Counted from the first letter of the stretch, positions 1 to 7,613 are shown. The stretch: DNA of 39,497 bases from Bacillus sp. AFS001701 (GCF_002559405.1 NZ_NTZO01000010.1:1-39497), one strand, 5' to 3'. The notes: generated from the letters alone by a model not told the origin. Translations and numbers: made by a program.

Positions 1-299
1 CAATTTGTAAGTTTACAATTTGTAAGTTTACAATTTGTAATTTCGCAATTTGTCATGTTATTACCATTAATACTAATACCATTGAAGGTGCTATTATCAG
101 AACTGTTTGAGCCAAAATTACTAACATTAGCATTGCTATCAGTTGCATTACTTATATTTGAACTGGCATTAGTAGTAAGATCAGTTGAATGATTGTTATT
201 TCTACTAACTTCAATATTAGTATCATTTGAACTACTAATATTGTTAATAACTTTATAAAAAGGTATACCCCTTCTTCTTGGATCATAAGTTGTTGACAT
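1..299 (-). CDS. Asn/Ser-rich pentapeptide-repeat protein, N-terminal part (runs off window)
   Basis: An open frame reads without a stop from the ATG at 297-299 to the window edge (99 codons visible). A good ribosome site, AAAGAGGAATATAG, sits just before it. The protein begins MSTTYDPRRRGIPFYKVINN. About 65 residues very rich in Asn, Ser and Thr follow. It then enters five-residue repeats: TNCEI, TNCKL, TNCKL, TNC. These are encoded by a 15-bp tandem DNA repeat at 1-60. The pattern (small/polar, Asn, central bulky residue, two variable) fits the pentapeptide-repeat right-handed beta-helix family, with Cys at the central position. No signal peptide or membrane segment is visible. The function is unknown. 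A surface or spore-layer protein is possible from the composition, but that is a guess. Confidence 0.65.
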   Translation of the reverse strand, partial: MSTTYDPRRRGIPFYKVINNISSSNDTNIEVSRNNNHSTDLTTNASSNISNATDSNANVSNFGSNSSDNSTFNGISINGNNMTNCEITNCKLTNCKLTN

Positions 300-985
300 C
301 TATATTCCTCTTTCTTTTCCTATAATTAAGGCTAATAAAAATTTTAATATTTAAAACATTTATTACTAAAGCAAACTGTAGATTAGGAATTTAATTGATT
401 TGAAAAGTGCGGACTTCTTTGTGAGCATTAGAAAAAAATTAAACGTACACTCAGAAGATGGTTTGACGTTTGTCCCATTAAACTTGTCCGTAATGAAGCG
501 ATAATAAATACATCTACATTGATAGAAATAAGGTTTTAAAAATGGCCTGTACAAGCAATATATGTGGACAAAGTTAATTTGAATATGTATCTACCCATTT
601 TAAAAAATTACATTATTTTCCATATAATTAAATGTTGTTGTTAAAGTTTAATCACGTATTCGGTTCAATTAATTGGTAATTTTCCACTAAACTACATTCA
701 TTATAGTTTTTGGAATTAAAAATTCAGTTACCTGCTAAACTACAAAAAAGCCACTTATTTCATCCTAATAAAATGGATCGGACATAAGTGGTTTATTATT
801 TTGTAATGCTTCAAATACTTTTTTAAAGGTTAAATCATATAGCCTCACTAACGCTATAAAAAGAACTCATAAAGCTCTTCCTACTAGACCGAATATAATT
901 CCAATAGTTTAAGGGTTTTTACTTATTGAATGGTCAATTTTTAGTTAATACAGGAATATGAATAATTTAGAAAAGGGGGATGTGC
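300..985. other. Non-coding gap between the repeat protein and the multicopper oxidase
   Basis: AT-rich spacer between two divergent genes. Left edge: ribosome site of the minus-strand repeat protein. Right edge: ribosome site AAGGGGG of the oxidase. The middle holds a hairpin and a decayed copy of the dapA 3' end (described separately). A 62-codon open frame at 366-554 has no ribosome site and an unconvincing composition, so I do not call it. I see no clear sigma-K or sigma-A promoter for the oxidase. Confidence 0.6.
741..820 (-). pseudogene. Decayed copy of the dapA 3' end with its terminator
   Basis: On the minus strand this stretch reads KKVFEALQNN in the same phase in which dapA ends KLDEALQSN. 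They share the 13-bp block GAAGCATTACAAA. The similarity continues past the stop into the dapA terminator: AAACCACTTA, TCCGAT and TAAGTGG occur in the same order. Farther upstream the frame is broken by a stop. The simplest reading is an old tandem duplication or recombination scar around the oxidase gene. The hairpin (CCACTTAT at 751-758 with ATAAGTGG at 784-791, then a T-run on the minus strand) could still terminate transcription. Confidence 0.5.
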
Positions 986-2659
986 ATGAATTTTAATGAA
1001 AGTGAGTCCCATAATTTGAACAACCTATACAAACACCGTACCAATCCTCCCATTAATAACGGTGAAGATCAATTTAATTCCATATATAGTAACCAATGGA
1101 TCTATAAGGATGATCGATCAAAAAAATTAAATCTTACTAAATTCGTAGACGAATTACCCATCCCACCAGTATTATCCCCCCGCTGGAAAGATCATTTTTA
1201 TACTTATTATGAAGTAAAGATGACGGAGTTCAAACAATCACTACATAGTGAATTAGGAGACTCAACTGTTTGGGGGTACGAAGGAAGCTATCCGGGACCT
1301 ACAATTAAAGTAGAGCAAGGTGAAATCGTGTTTATTAAATGGATCAATGATCTCCCAGACAAACACCTGTTTCCGATAGATTATACTGTTCATGGTGCTC
1401 ATAAAGATGTCCCTCAAGTAAGGACAGTTGTACATGTACATGGAGCTTGTGTCGAACCTGAAAGCGATGGCTATCCTGAGGCTTGGTTTACAAAAGATTA
1501 TAAACAAGTTGGTCGTTATTTTAGAAAGCAAGTATATCGATATGATAATTGCGATTGTGCATCTACGCTTTGGTACCATGATCATGCACTTGGTATTACA
1601 AGGCTAAATATTTATGCTGGTTTAGCAGGATTCTATCTAATTACTGATCAGAAGGAAAGTTCATTAAATTTACCGAATGGGAAATATGATGTACCGCTAT
1701 TGATACAAGATAAAAGTTTTAATTACGATGGTTCACTTTATTATCCAGAACAACCTGATCAACAAATTAAAGAACTACAAACGTCTATTATCCCTGAATT
1801 TATTGGTGATACTGTAATCGTGAATGGAAAAGTTCATCCTTATTTAAAAGTTGAACCAAGAAAATATCGATTTAGGTTATTAAACGGTTCTAACTCACGC
1901 TTTTTTCGATTTAAGCTTGATACTGGTCAACTTATGTATCAAATCGCAACTGAGGGTGGATTCATACAACATCCGATTGGAATAAGTGAGCTCATGTTAT
2001 CACCTGCAGAACGAGCAGAAGTAATCATCGATTTTACGAATCTTGAGGGTAAGAAGATTATTATGCACAATGATGCTCCTACCCCATTTCCATCTGGAAG
2101 ACCTGTTGATGAAAATACGGGAACAGTGATGCAATTTCTAGTTACATTGCCATTGTCAAACGTGGATACGAGTATGATACCAGCTAATATGGTGACTATT
2201 CCAAAAATAAATGAACAGTCTGCTTCAATGAAGCGATACTTAACATTAGATCACAAGATGGATCAGTATGGACGAGAAATTATGTTATTGGATCATAAAC
2301 ATTGGGATGCCCCCATTACAGAAAATCCGAAATTGGGAACGACCGAAATATGGTATTTAATTAACCTAACACCAGATGCTCATCCCATACATCTCCACTT
2401 AATTGATTTCCAAATCTTAGATCGTAGAAACTTTGATGTAGAAAAGTATAAAAAGGAAAGGATCATTCATTATACAGATCCACCGACTCCACCAAATCCA
2501 CAAGAATGTGGATGGAAGGACACTGTTCAAGCTAATCCAAATCAAGTAACTAGAATAATCATGAGGTTTGGGCCATTTACAGGATTATATGTTTGGCATT
2601 GTCATCTGTTGGAACACGAGGACTATGAAATGATGAGACCATTTATTGTGATTCAATAG
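986..2659 (+). CDS. cotA: CotA-family multicopper oxidase (spore-coat laccase type)
   Basis: A 557-residue protein matching Bacillus CotA along its length. CotA is a laccase of the outer spore coat that oxidises phenolics and bilirubin and contributes to brown pigment. All four copper-binding blocks are visible: HVHG (about residues 150-153), WYHDH (about 196-200), HPIHLHL (about 466-472) and WHCHLLEHEDYEMM near the C-terminus. The last contains the type 1 Cys, His and axial Met. CotA normally has about 513 residues and starts near the block here reading LTKFVDELPIP. This protein carries roughly 50 extra, polar N-terminal residues with no secretion signal. I place the start at the second ATG (986), six bases after AAGGGGG; the ATG at 980 touches that ribosome site. 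It faces away from the essential-gene block. A sporulation promoter is expected but I could not identify one. Confidence 0.85.
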   Translation: MNFNESESHNLNNLYKHRTNPPINNGEDQFNSIYSNQWIYKDDRSKKLNLTKFVDELPIPPVLSPRWKDHFYTYYEVKMTEFKQSLHSELGDSTVWGYEGSYPGPTIKVEQGEIVFIKWINDLPDKHLFPIDYTVHGAHKDVPQVRTVVHVHGACVEPESDGYPEAWFTKDYKQVGRYFRKQVYRYDNCDCASTLWYHDHALGITRLNIYAGLAGFYLITDQKESSLNLPNGKYDVPLLIQDKSFNYDGSLYYPEQPDQQIKELQTSIIPEFIGDTVIVNGKVHPYLKVEPRKYRFRLLNGSNSRFFRFKLDTGQLMYQIATEGGFIQHPIGISELMLSPAERAEVIIDFTNLEGKKIIMHNDAPTPFPSGRPVDENTGTVMQFLVTLPLSNVDTSMIPANMVTIPKINEQSASMKRYLTLDHKMDQYGREIMLLDHKHWDAPITENPKLGTTEIWYLINLTPDAHPIHLHLIDFQILDRRNFDVEKYKKERIIHYTDPPTPPNPQECGWKDTVQANPNQVTRIIMRFGPFTGLYVWHCHLLEHEDYEMMRPFIVIQ

Positions 2660-2700
2660 GGGATTCTGTTTTTTTTGTGGATGAGTCTATACATTAATAA

Positions 2701-2747
2701 AAACCACTTACGCCATCCAAATTAATCGGATTAATTGTAAGTGGTTT
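2701..2747 (-). terminator. Terminator of dapA, possibly bidirectional
   Basis: An 11-bp perfect stem pairs AAACCACTTAC (2701-2711) with GTAAGTGGTTT (2737-2747). It encloses a smaller AATTAATC/GATTAATT hairpin and begins six bases after the dapA stop. On the minus strand it is followed by TTTTTATTAATG. It also lies 41 bases after the oxidase stop and could serve both convergent genes. Confidence 0.75.
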
Positions 2748-2752
2748 AGTTA

Positions 2753-3646
2753 TTAATTACTTTGTAATGCTTCGTCTAATTTATTTATTAATATACCGAT
2801 CGTTGTGCGTTCAGCTTCTGAAAGTGGTACAAGCGGTAAACGAACTCCACCAACATCTAACCCTTTCATTTGTAAAGCTGTTTTGATTGGACCTGGACTT
2901 GGAGCCATGAAGAATCCTTCAAATAATGGTAATAGTTTACGGTGCAAGAATTGTGCTTTAGCCATATCTCCTGTGAAGAAGCTTTCAGCTAATTGTTGCA
3001 TTTCATTTCCTAATACGTGTGATGCAACTGAAACCGTTCCCTTTGAACCAATTGCAAATGCAGGAAGTGTTAGGCCGTCGTCACCACAATATAATTCAAA
3101 ATTTTCAGGAGTACGGTCAATAATTTCTGTCATGATGCTTAAGTTACCAGTTGCATCTTTAATTGCAACTATATTCGGAATTTCAGCTAATCTTACAACT
3201 GTATCCACAGTAAGGCTAGCAACTGTTCTACCTGGTACATTATATAACATAACAGGCAGTTCAGTACTTTCAGCTGCCGCTTTAAAGTGTTGATAAAGTC
3301 CTTCTTGGTTTGGTTTATTATAATAAGGTACAACTACCATTATTGCATCTACACCTAAAGCAGAAACCTTTTTCGTTAATTCAACTGTTTCACGGGTATT
3401 ATTACTTCCTGTACCCGCGATTACAGGTACTCTTCTGGCTGCAGTTGAAACAACATGGCTAATTAATGCTAACTTTTCTTCAGAAGTTAACGTTGGAGAT
3501 TCTCCAGTTGTTCCACAAACTACGATTGAATCCGTACCATTCTCAATTAAGTAGTTCACAAGTTTTGTTGTTTTTGCGAAATCAATATTTCCTTTTGAAT
3601 CAAAAGGTGTTACCATCGCTGTTGAAATTTTACCAAATCTACTCAT
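2753..3646 (-). CDS. dapA: 4-hydroxy-tetrahydrodipicolinate synthase
   Basis: Condenses pyruvate with aspartate semialdehyde in the first committed step of the DAP/lysine branch. Its product also feeds dipicolinate synthesis in sporulating cells. The 297-residue length is typical. A class I aldolase barrel is evident: CGTTGES at 44-50, the proton-relay Tyr135 in YNVPGRT, and the Schiff-base Lys163 in AIKDATGN. The ATG is preceded by GGAGTGG. It is the last gene of asd-dapG-dapA, 20 bp after dapG, and ends at a strong terminator. In B. subtilis rnjB follows dapA; here the convergent oxidase does. Confidence 0.97.
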   Translation of the reverse strand: MSRFGKISTAMVTPFDSKGNIDFAKTTKLVNYLIENGTDSIVVCGTTGESPTLTSEEKLALISHVVSTAARRVPVIAGTGSNNTRETVELTKKVSALGVDAIMVVVPYYNKPNQEGLYQHFKAAAESTELPVMLYNVPGRTVASLTVDTVVRLAEIPNIVAIKDATGNLSIMTEIIDRTPENFELYCGDDGLTLPAFAIGSKGTVSVASHVLGNEMQQLAESFFTGDMAKAQFLHRKLLPLFEGFFMAPSPGPIKTALQMKGLDVGGVRLPLVPLSEAERTTIGILINKLDEALQSN

Positions 3647-3666
3647 TGTTCCACTCCGATCAAATA

Positions 3667-4896
3667 TTAATCCATTTTAACTGAACTAAGTTCAAATGCA
3701 TCATGAAGTGCAGTAACTGCTTCGACCATATCTTCATTTTTGACAAGCACCCAAATAGTTGTATGACTGTCAGCTGATTGTAATATTTGAATCCCTTTTT
3801 CAGCTAATGCAGTAACAATTTTTGAAGTTACGCCAGGTACTCCTGCAATTGCCGCTCCAACTATTGATACTTTTGCACATCCTGTAGTGTACGAAGGTTC
3901 ATAGCCAATTCCTTTTAATACATCAATCGCTTTTGAAGCAACTTCATCACTTACAGTGTATACTACACCATTTGGTGAGATATTAATAAAGTCTACACTT
4001 ATTCCTTTATTTGCCATTGCTTTAAATACTTGAGAATGTAAATCAAAAGTATGTTCCTTTGAAGTTACTCTAATTTGCGTAACATTCGGTACATGTGCGA
4101 TTCCTGTAATTAAACGATCTTGAATATTTTCACCAATAATTCGTTGTGTAGGATTCGATGTTACTAGTGTACCTAAACTATTTGAATAAGTTGATCGAAT
4201 TCGAATAGGTACCTTCCCTTGCATCGCGATTTCTACAGCTCTAGGATGAATTACTTTCGCTCCTTGATATGCCATATTACAAATTTCTGCATAAGTAACA
4301 ACTGATAAAGGTCTTGCTTCTTTTACAATCCTTGGATCAGCTGTCATTACGCCTTCAACGTCAGTAAAGATTTCGATTGTTTCTGCGCCAACAGCAACCC
4401 CAAGTGCAGAAGCAGAAGTATCACTTCCACCTCTACCTAATGTTGTGATATCACCATTAGATGTTGATCCTTGGAATCCTGCGACTACTACAACATCATA
4501 GTTTTCTAGCTCTTTAATTAGACGGCCACATTTCATATCAAGAATTTTTGCATTTCCAAATTCATCATTTGTTCGGAAACCTGCAGAAGCACCTGTCATT
4601 GCCATGGCATGAATCCCGTTTTCATTCAATAAATTTGAAAAAACAATTGATGAAATTGTTTCACCACATGACATTAATAAATCAAGTTCTCTTTGTGTTA
4701 CCTTACTTTTTTTTGCGCCAACTAAATTTAATAGTGTATCTGTTGCATATGGTTCACCTTTTCGTCCCATAGCTGAAACAACTACTACTAATTTATATCC
4801 TTTTTCTAATGCTTCTTTTATATGCTTAAGTGCGTGCTTTCTTCCATTTTCGTCACGTACTGAAGTCCCTCCAAATTTTTGGACTAATATTTTCAT
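3667..4896 (-). CDS. dapG: Aspartate kinase I (DapG type)
   Basis: Phosphorylates aspartate, the entry step for lysine, methionine, threonine and cell-wall DAP. It is 409 residues. The N-terminal kinase domain starts with KFGGTS at residues 7-12, and two ACT regulatory domains occupy roughly the last 145 residues (TSKEHTFDLHSQVF and AAIAGVPGVTSKIV regions). Single-chain length and position next to asd and dapA match DapG, the isozyme inhibited by meso-DAP in B. subtilis; the effector here is inferred. Ribosome site GAGAGGTG precedes the ATG. It lies 25 bp downstream of asd in the same operon. Confidence 0.95.
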   Translation of the reverse strand: MKILVQKFGGTSVRDENGRKHALKHIKEALEKGYKLVVVVSAMGRKGEPYATDTLLNLVGAKKSKVTQRELDLLMSCGETISSIVFSNLLNENGIHAMAMTGASAGFRTNDEFGNAKILDMKCGRLIKELENYDVVVVAGFQGSTSNGDITTLGRGGSDTSASALGVAVGAETIEIFTDVEGVMTADPRIVKEARPLSVVTYAEICNMAYQGAKVIHPRAVEIAMQGKVPIRIRSTYSNSLGTLVTSNPTQRIIGENIQDRLITGIAHVPNVTQIRVTSKEHTFDLHSQVFKAMANKGISVDFINISPNGVVYTVSDEVASKAIDVLKGIGYEPSYTTGCAKVSIVGAAIAGVPGVTSKIVTALAEKGIQILQSADSHTTIWVLVKNEDMVEAVTALHDAFELSSVKMD

Positions 4897-4921
4897 TCTT
4901 GCACCTCTCTAGCAGTTTTCA

Positions 4922-5965
4922 CTAAATGATGCTTAACTCAATTAATCTTTCAGCAATTTGCACTGAATTCCAAGCAGCACCTTTTAATAGATTATCTGAA
5001 ACGATCCATAAGTGGAATCCAAATGGATTATCTAAGTCTTTACGGATACGTCCTACAAATACTTCATTACTTCCAATACTGTAAAATGGCATTGGATATA
5101 GTTGTTGTTCTGGATCATCTTGTAAAACGATTCCAGGTGCATCACTTAAAAGTGATTTAAGTTCAGCTACTGTTACTTCCTTATCAACTTCAATATAAAC
5201 TGACTCTGAGTGACCAGAAATTACAGGAAGTCTTACACAAGTTGCGCTAATTTGTAATTCAGGTAAATGCATGATTTTTTTCGTTTCATTAATCATTTTC
5301 ATTTCTTCATAAGTATATCCATTCTCAGTAAATACATCGATTTGTGGAATTGCGTTAAAAGCAATTTGATAATGTTTCTCGCCACTTTTTACCGGTAATA
5401 CTGATGGAGTTGCTTCTTCACCATTTAAAAATGCTTGCGCTTGTTCCTTTAATGCTTCAATTGCTGTAACTCCAGCACCAGAAACGGCTTGGTAAGTTGA
5501 AACGACTACTTTATTTAAACCAATTGATTGACGAATTGGTTCTAAGGCAACAACCATTTGGATTGTTGAACAGTTAGGATTTGCAATAATACCTTTATGA
5601 TTAAATAAATCTTTGTCATTTACTTCAGGTACAACTAAAGGTACATCTTCAGCCATTCTAAATGCACTAGTGTTATCTACTACTACTGCCCCTCTTTTAA
5701 CTGCTTCAGGAGCTAGATCTTTTGATACTGAGCCACCAGCACTAAATAAAGCAATATCAACACCTTCAAAAGCTTCAGGAGTAGCTTCTTGTACGATTAC
5801 TTCTTCGCCTTTATATGTTAATTTTGTTCCTTGAGAACGTTTTGAAGATAAATATTTAATTTCTTTTACTGGAAAATTTCTTTTCTCCAATGTTGCAATC
5901 ATTTGTTGTCCAACTGCTCCAGTTGCACCTACTACAGCTACTACATAACTTTGTTTATTCCCCAC
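4922..5965 (-). CDS. asd: Aspartate-semialdehyde dehydrogenase
   Basis: Reduces aspartyl phosphate to aspartate semialdehyde with NADPH. The 347-residue protein has the nucleotide-binding GATGAVG at 13-19 and the catalytic Cys132 in ANPNCST. The only in-frame start compatible with the family N-terminus is a GTG at 5963-5965, preceded by a weak GGGATGGTG ribosome site. First gene of asd-dapG-dapA. In B. subtilis it directly follows spoVFB in the spoVF region. Here an AT-rich 183-bp spacer with a possible promoter and a hairpin separates it from the C-terminal piece of spoVFB. Confidence 0.96.
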   Translation of the reverse strand: MGNKQSYVVAVVGATGAVGQQMIATLEKRNFPVKEIKYLSSKRSQGTKLTYKGEEVIVQEATPEAFEGVDIALFSAGGSVSKDLAPEAVKRGAVVVDNTSAFRMAEDVPLVVPEVNDKDLFNHKGIIANPNCSTIQMVVALEPIRQSIGLNKVVVSTYQAVSGAGVTAIEALKEQAQAFLNGEEATPSVLPVKSGEKHYQIAFNAIPQIDVFTENGYTYEEMKMINETKKIMHLPELQISATCVRLPVISGHSESVYIEVDKEVTVAELKSLLSDAPGIVLQDDPEQQLYPMPFYSIGSNEVFVGRIRKDLDNPFGFHLWIVSDNLLKGAAWNSVQIAERLIELSII

Positions 5966-6065
5966 TTTTTTTGCACCATCCCTGTTTTCACTTTTATTAA
6001 ATAGTTTACGTCAAATGAAGTTTATATTCAAAGGTTTTCGCTTGAATAATTGATTTCATAGTAAC

Positions 6066-6092
6066 GAGTATGTATCCAAATGACACATACTC
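6066..6092. repeat. Inverted repeat upstream of asd
   Basis: GAGTATGT (6066-6073) and ACATACTC (6085-6092) form an 8-bp stem with an 11-nt loop. It sits between the candidate asd promoter and the asd start, so it could be a leader hairpin or protein-binding site. No T-run follows on the minus strand, which argues against a plain terminator in that direction. Confidence 0.4.
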
Positions 6093-6102
6093 AATTTTCT
6101 TC

Positions 6103-6130
6103 ATTCTAACATAGAAAAAATAATTCAGTC
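6103..6130 (-). promoter_or_regulatory. Possible vegetative promoter of asd-dapG-dapA
   Basis: On the minus strand TATGTTAGAAT gives an extended -10 (TAGAAT at 6103-6108). The matching -35 region (near 6125-6130, GACTGA) is poor. A promoter of its own is expected here, because the element in spoVFB separates asd from the spoVF promoter in vegetative cells. Confidence 0.35.
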
Positions 6131-6148
6131 CTATTTTTTCTAAAATAT

Positions 6149-6322
6149 TTATTGGAGATCGCGATATTTTTCAACTAAAACAGGTTGAAGTTGTTTTCCT
6201 TCAATAGAAGATTTCACTGTATCAAGCAATGAATCCATTCTTGCCACTAATGAATTCGGTTTTTTAATTGGATCATCTTGACCAAAGGGAATAAAATAGA
6301 TATTTTTTGTACTCATTAAACG
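6149..6322 (-). CDS. spoVFB: Dipicolinate synthase subunit B, C-terminal fragment of the interrupted gene
   Basis: These 57 codons plus stop begin RLMSTKNIYFIPFGQDDP and end QPVLVEKYRDLQ, matching the C-terminal quarter of SpoVFB. There is no start codon or ribosome site of its own; the upstream reading into element DNA is incidental. It continues exactly, in frame, from the N-terminal piece at 9146-9571 once one core-to-core unit of the element is removed. The joined gene is complement(6149..6322, 9146..9571), giving 199 residues against about 200 for B. subtilis SpoVFB. Preservation of frame and sequence in a piece that cannot be translated alone suggests selection on the rejoined product. 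Confidence 0.93.
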   Translation of the reverse strand, partial: RLMSTKNIYFIPFGQDDPIKKPNSLVARMDSLLDTVKSSIEGKQLQPVLVEKYRDLQ

Positions 6323-6332
6323 CATTAAATTA
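6323..6332. repeat. Left attachment core of the spoVFB element
   Basis: CATTAAATTA, identical to 9146-9155 and in the same orientation. On the coding strand it supplies the codons Asn-Leu-Met of spoVFB. The central AA pair (6327-6328) is the expected position of the 2-bp staggered crossover of a serine recombinase. It sits between a host half-site (to the left) and an element half-site (6333-6351). Confidence 0.85.
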
Positions 6333-6351
6333 TGACTTAGAGGATAATACC
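6333..6351. repeat. Left inner arm of the element attachment site
   Basis: TGACTTAGAGGATAATACC immediately inside the left core. Its inverted partner lies at 9127-9145 with 18 of 19 bases matching. In the excised circle the two arms flank a single core. They form a 48-bp imperfect palindrome, as expected for the attP of a large serine recombinase that binds as a dimer to symmetric half-sites. Confidence 0.85.
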
Positions 6352-6477
6352 GATCTAAATGGAATATCATTGGTTTAGGACAGTAAAAAATTGACTTTAA
6401 AAGGAGCCGATTAAAGGGTTTAAAAGGGGATTGAAACAAAAAATTAAGCTTAGTAAAATAATTTTTAAGATCTCACC

Positions 6478-7014
6478 CTAATGATTGTAATGAACGATAT
6501 ATTTAGCGTAAACATAATCAAGTTGTTTTTTAATGCAAGTATTATAAAAGCTTTGTTTATAATCAGTATATAGTACCTTTAAAAACCGATCTCTAATTGA
6601 TTTAATCGTCAAATTATGAAACCGTAAATAGGTTTCAGTCCAAAATACCATATTGTTTGAAAAAGTTTCATCGTCGATTTCAAAAAATGTCCGTACAGCT
6701 CGAACACCAATATTCCCCATTAAAACAGTAACATCTTCCACGTCAACATTTGCATCTAGTTCAAAAATAATAATCTCATGATCGTTTCTAGTTCTATGAT
6801 TTGCACCTTTAAGTGAATAACCTATTAATTCACCATTTGTAAGATTAAAAGCAACTACACCTTTTGCATAATCTAAAGCCCAGTTATTATAAGCTAGTTC
6901 TATGACATCTCTTATTCTTACATTTAAAATTAAATGATCAGCAAGTTTACGTTTGATCAATTTTTCTTTTGAAATAAATTGTTTTTTTAAATGATATTCG
7001 ATAATAACCAACAT
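6478..7014 (-). CDS. Element-encoded protein of unknown function
   Basis: A 178-residue frame on the same strand as spoVFB, inside the element. It is rich in charged and aromatic residues, with no signal peptide, membrane segment or motif that I recognise. The central part (residues about 45-105) alternates short beta-like stretches such as GVVAFNLTNGELIGY and EIIIFELDANVDVEDV; the C-terminal third looks helical and basic. The ribosome site AGAGAGG abuts the ATG, so the TTG at codon 2 is an alternative start. No terminator is visible downstream, so its transcript may run into the C-terminal part of spoVFB and asd. Possible roles include regulation of excision or a cargo function; nothing in the sequence decides. 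Confidence 0.65.
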   Translation of the reverse strand: MLVIIEYHLKKQFISKEKLIKRKLADHLILNVRIRDVIELAYNNWALDYAKGVVAFNLTNGELIGYSLKGANHRTRNDHEIIIFELDANVDVEDVTVLMGNIGVRAVRTFFEIDDETFSNNMVFWTETYLRFHNLTIKSIRDRFLKVLYTDYKQSFYNTCIKKQLDYVYAKYIVHYNH

Positions 7015-7078
7015 TCCTCTCTATGATGAATAATTAGAATCACTATCACTATTATTACGATCGTTATGTAAAAAAAAT

Positions 7079-7101
7079 GACAGATTTTTAAGTAATCTGT
7101 C
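7079..7101 (-). terminator. Intrinsic terminator inside the element
   Basis: GACAGATT (7079-7086) pairs with AATCTGTC (7094-7101). On the minus strand the stem is followed by ATTTTTTTTAC. No coding frame lies directly upstream of it on that strand (7102-7281). Confidence 0.6.
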
Positions 7102-7281
7102 TCAGAATTTTTCTGAAATACATAAATCATCTTGATCATGGTCACTATTATATCTGCAGTTAAATTGATTGCATATTTAGTTTTTTACCGTTGTAAAAGT
7201 ACAAAAAATTGTTAACCTAAGCAATTTAGTTTTTGGAATAAATAGCTAAATTTTTCATAGATCAATGGATACTATCAAAAA

Positions 7282-7303
7282 AAGCACCCTTTTTTAGGTG
7301 CTT
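7282..7303 (-). terminator. Terminator of the small element gene
   Basis: AAGCACC (7282-7288) pairs with GGTGCTT (7297-7303). On the minus strand the stem ends in GCTTTTTTTGATAG. It begins 12 bases after the stop of the 56-codon gene, so that gene is a separate short transcript. Confidence 0.8.
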
Positions 7304-7315
7304 ACTAAATTCATC

Positions 7316-7486
7316 TTACTGTTCATCTTTCTTATACAATTCTTCTTTTACAATCTTCCAGCCAATCGTATGAATTTCTTCAATAATTTTCTTTCTATTT
7401 TCTTCTGTAACATCAATTGGCGCAATTATATTCACTTTTGTTTTTCCAAATTGATAGGTAGCAGTAAATTCTGTTTGTTTACTCAG
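7316..7486 (-). CDS. Small element protein, candidate recombination directionality factor
   Basis: A frame of 56 codons, if it starts at the CTG at 7484-7486, reads SKQTEFTATYQFGKTKVNII and then a charged helical C-terminus. An ATG five codons upstream (7499-7501) overlaps an unusually good ribosome site, GGTGGTGAT (7488-7496), and lies at the predicted transcription start. The downstream CTG is therefore the better-placed start despite being a rare codon. The gene has its own terminator and is divergent from the recombinase. Its size and position resemble SprB, the small accessory protein that drives SPbeta excision, but I see no sequence similarity to assert. The role is inferred from context only. 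Confidence 0.6.
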   Translation of the reverse strand: MSKQTEFTATYQFGKTKVNIIAPIDVTEENRKKIIEEIHTIGWKIVKEELYKKDEQ

Positions 7487-7506
7487 TATCACCACCCCCA
7501 TAATTC

Positions 7507-7514
7507 ATTGTATG
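7507..7514 (-). promoter_or_regulatory. Sigma-E-like -10 element for the small element gene
   Basis: On the minus strand this reads CATACAAT, an exact match to the -10 consensus CATACAnT of mother-cell sigma-E. No good -35 is visible 14-15 bases upstream. Initiation about seven bases downstream would start the transcript near 7500, just ahead of the ribosome site at 7488-7496. Confidence 0.4.
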
Positions 7515-7586
7515 TTTAGTTTGATGACGGACTAACCAACCTTTTGTTGCTGATTGATTCAAAAATTAATTAATTCCTAAATTAGA

Positions 7587-7594
7587 CATATATA
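7587..7594 (+). promoter_or_regulatory. Weak mother-cell-type -10 for the recombinase gene
   Basis: CATATATA resembles the sigma-E -10 element (5 of 7 fixed positions). It ends 19 bases before the recombinase ATG, with the ribosome site GAGGTGAT between. The -35 region is not recognisable, so this is a hint rather than a call. Confidence 0.25.
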
Positions 7595-7613
7595 TAGTCT
7601 ATGAGGTGATTAA

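Noticed and set aside
1-60. Possible CRISPR-like or satellite array
   Set aside because: The 15-bp units have no spacers, stay in one reading frame and encode pentapeptide repeats continuous with an upstream start codon.
366-554. A 62-codon minus-strand frame upstream of the repeat protein
   Set aside because: No ribosome site, Phe/Tyr/Lys-biased composition typical of AT-rich spacer, no recognisable motif.
1262-1585. A 107-codon frame antisense to the multicopper oxidase
   Set aside because: It is a shadow of a strongly supported gene on the other strand and has no ribosome site.
6333-6439. Reading the C-terminal spoVFB piece as a separate 96-residue gene starting at 6439
   Set aside because: The first 38 codons are element DNA with no ribosome site and no relation to SpoVFB; the frame is open there by chance.
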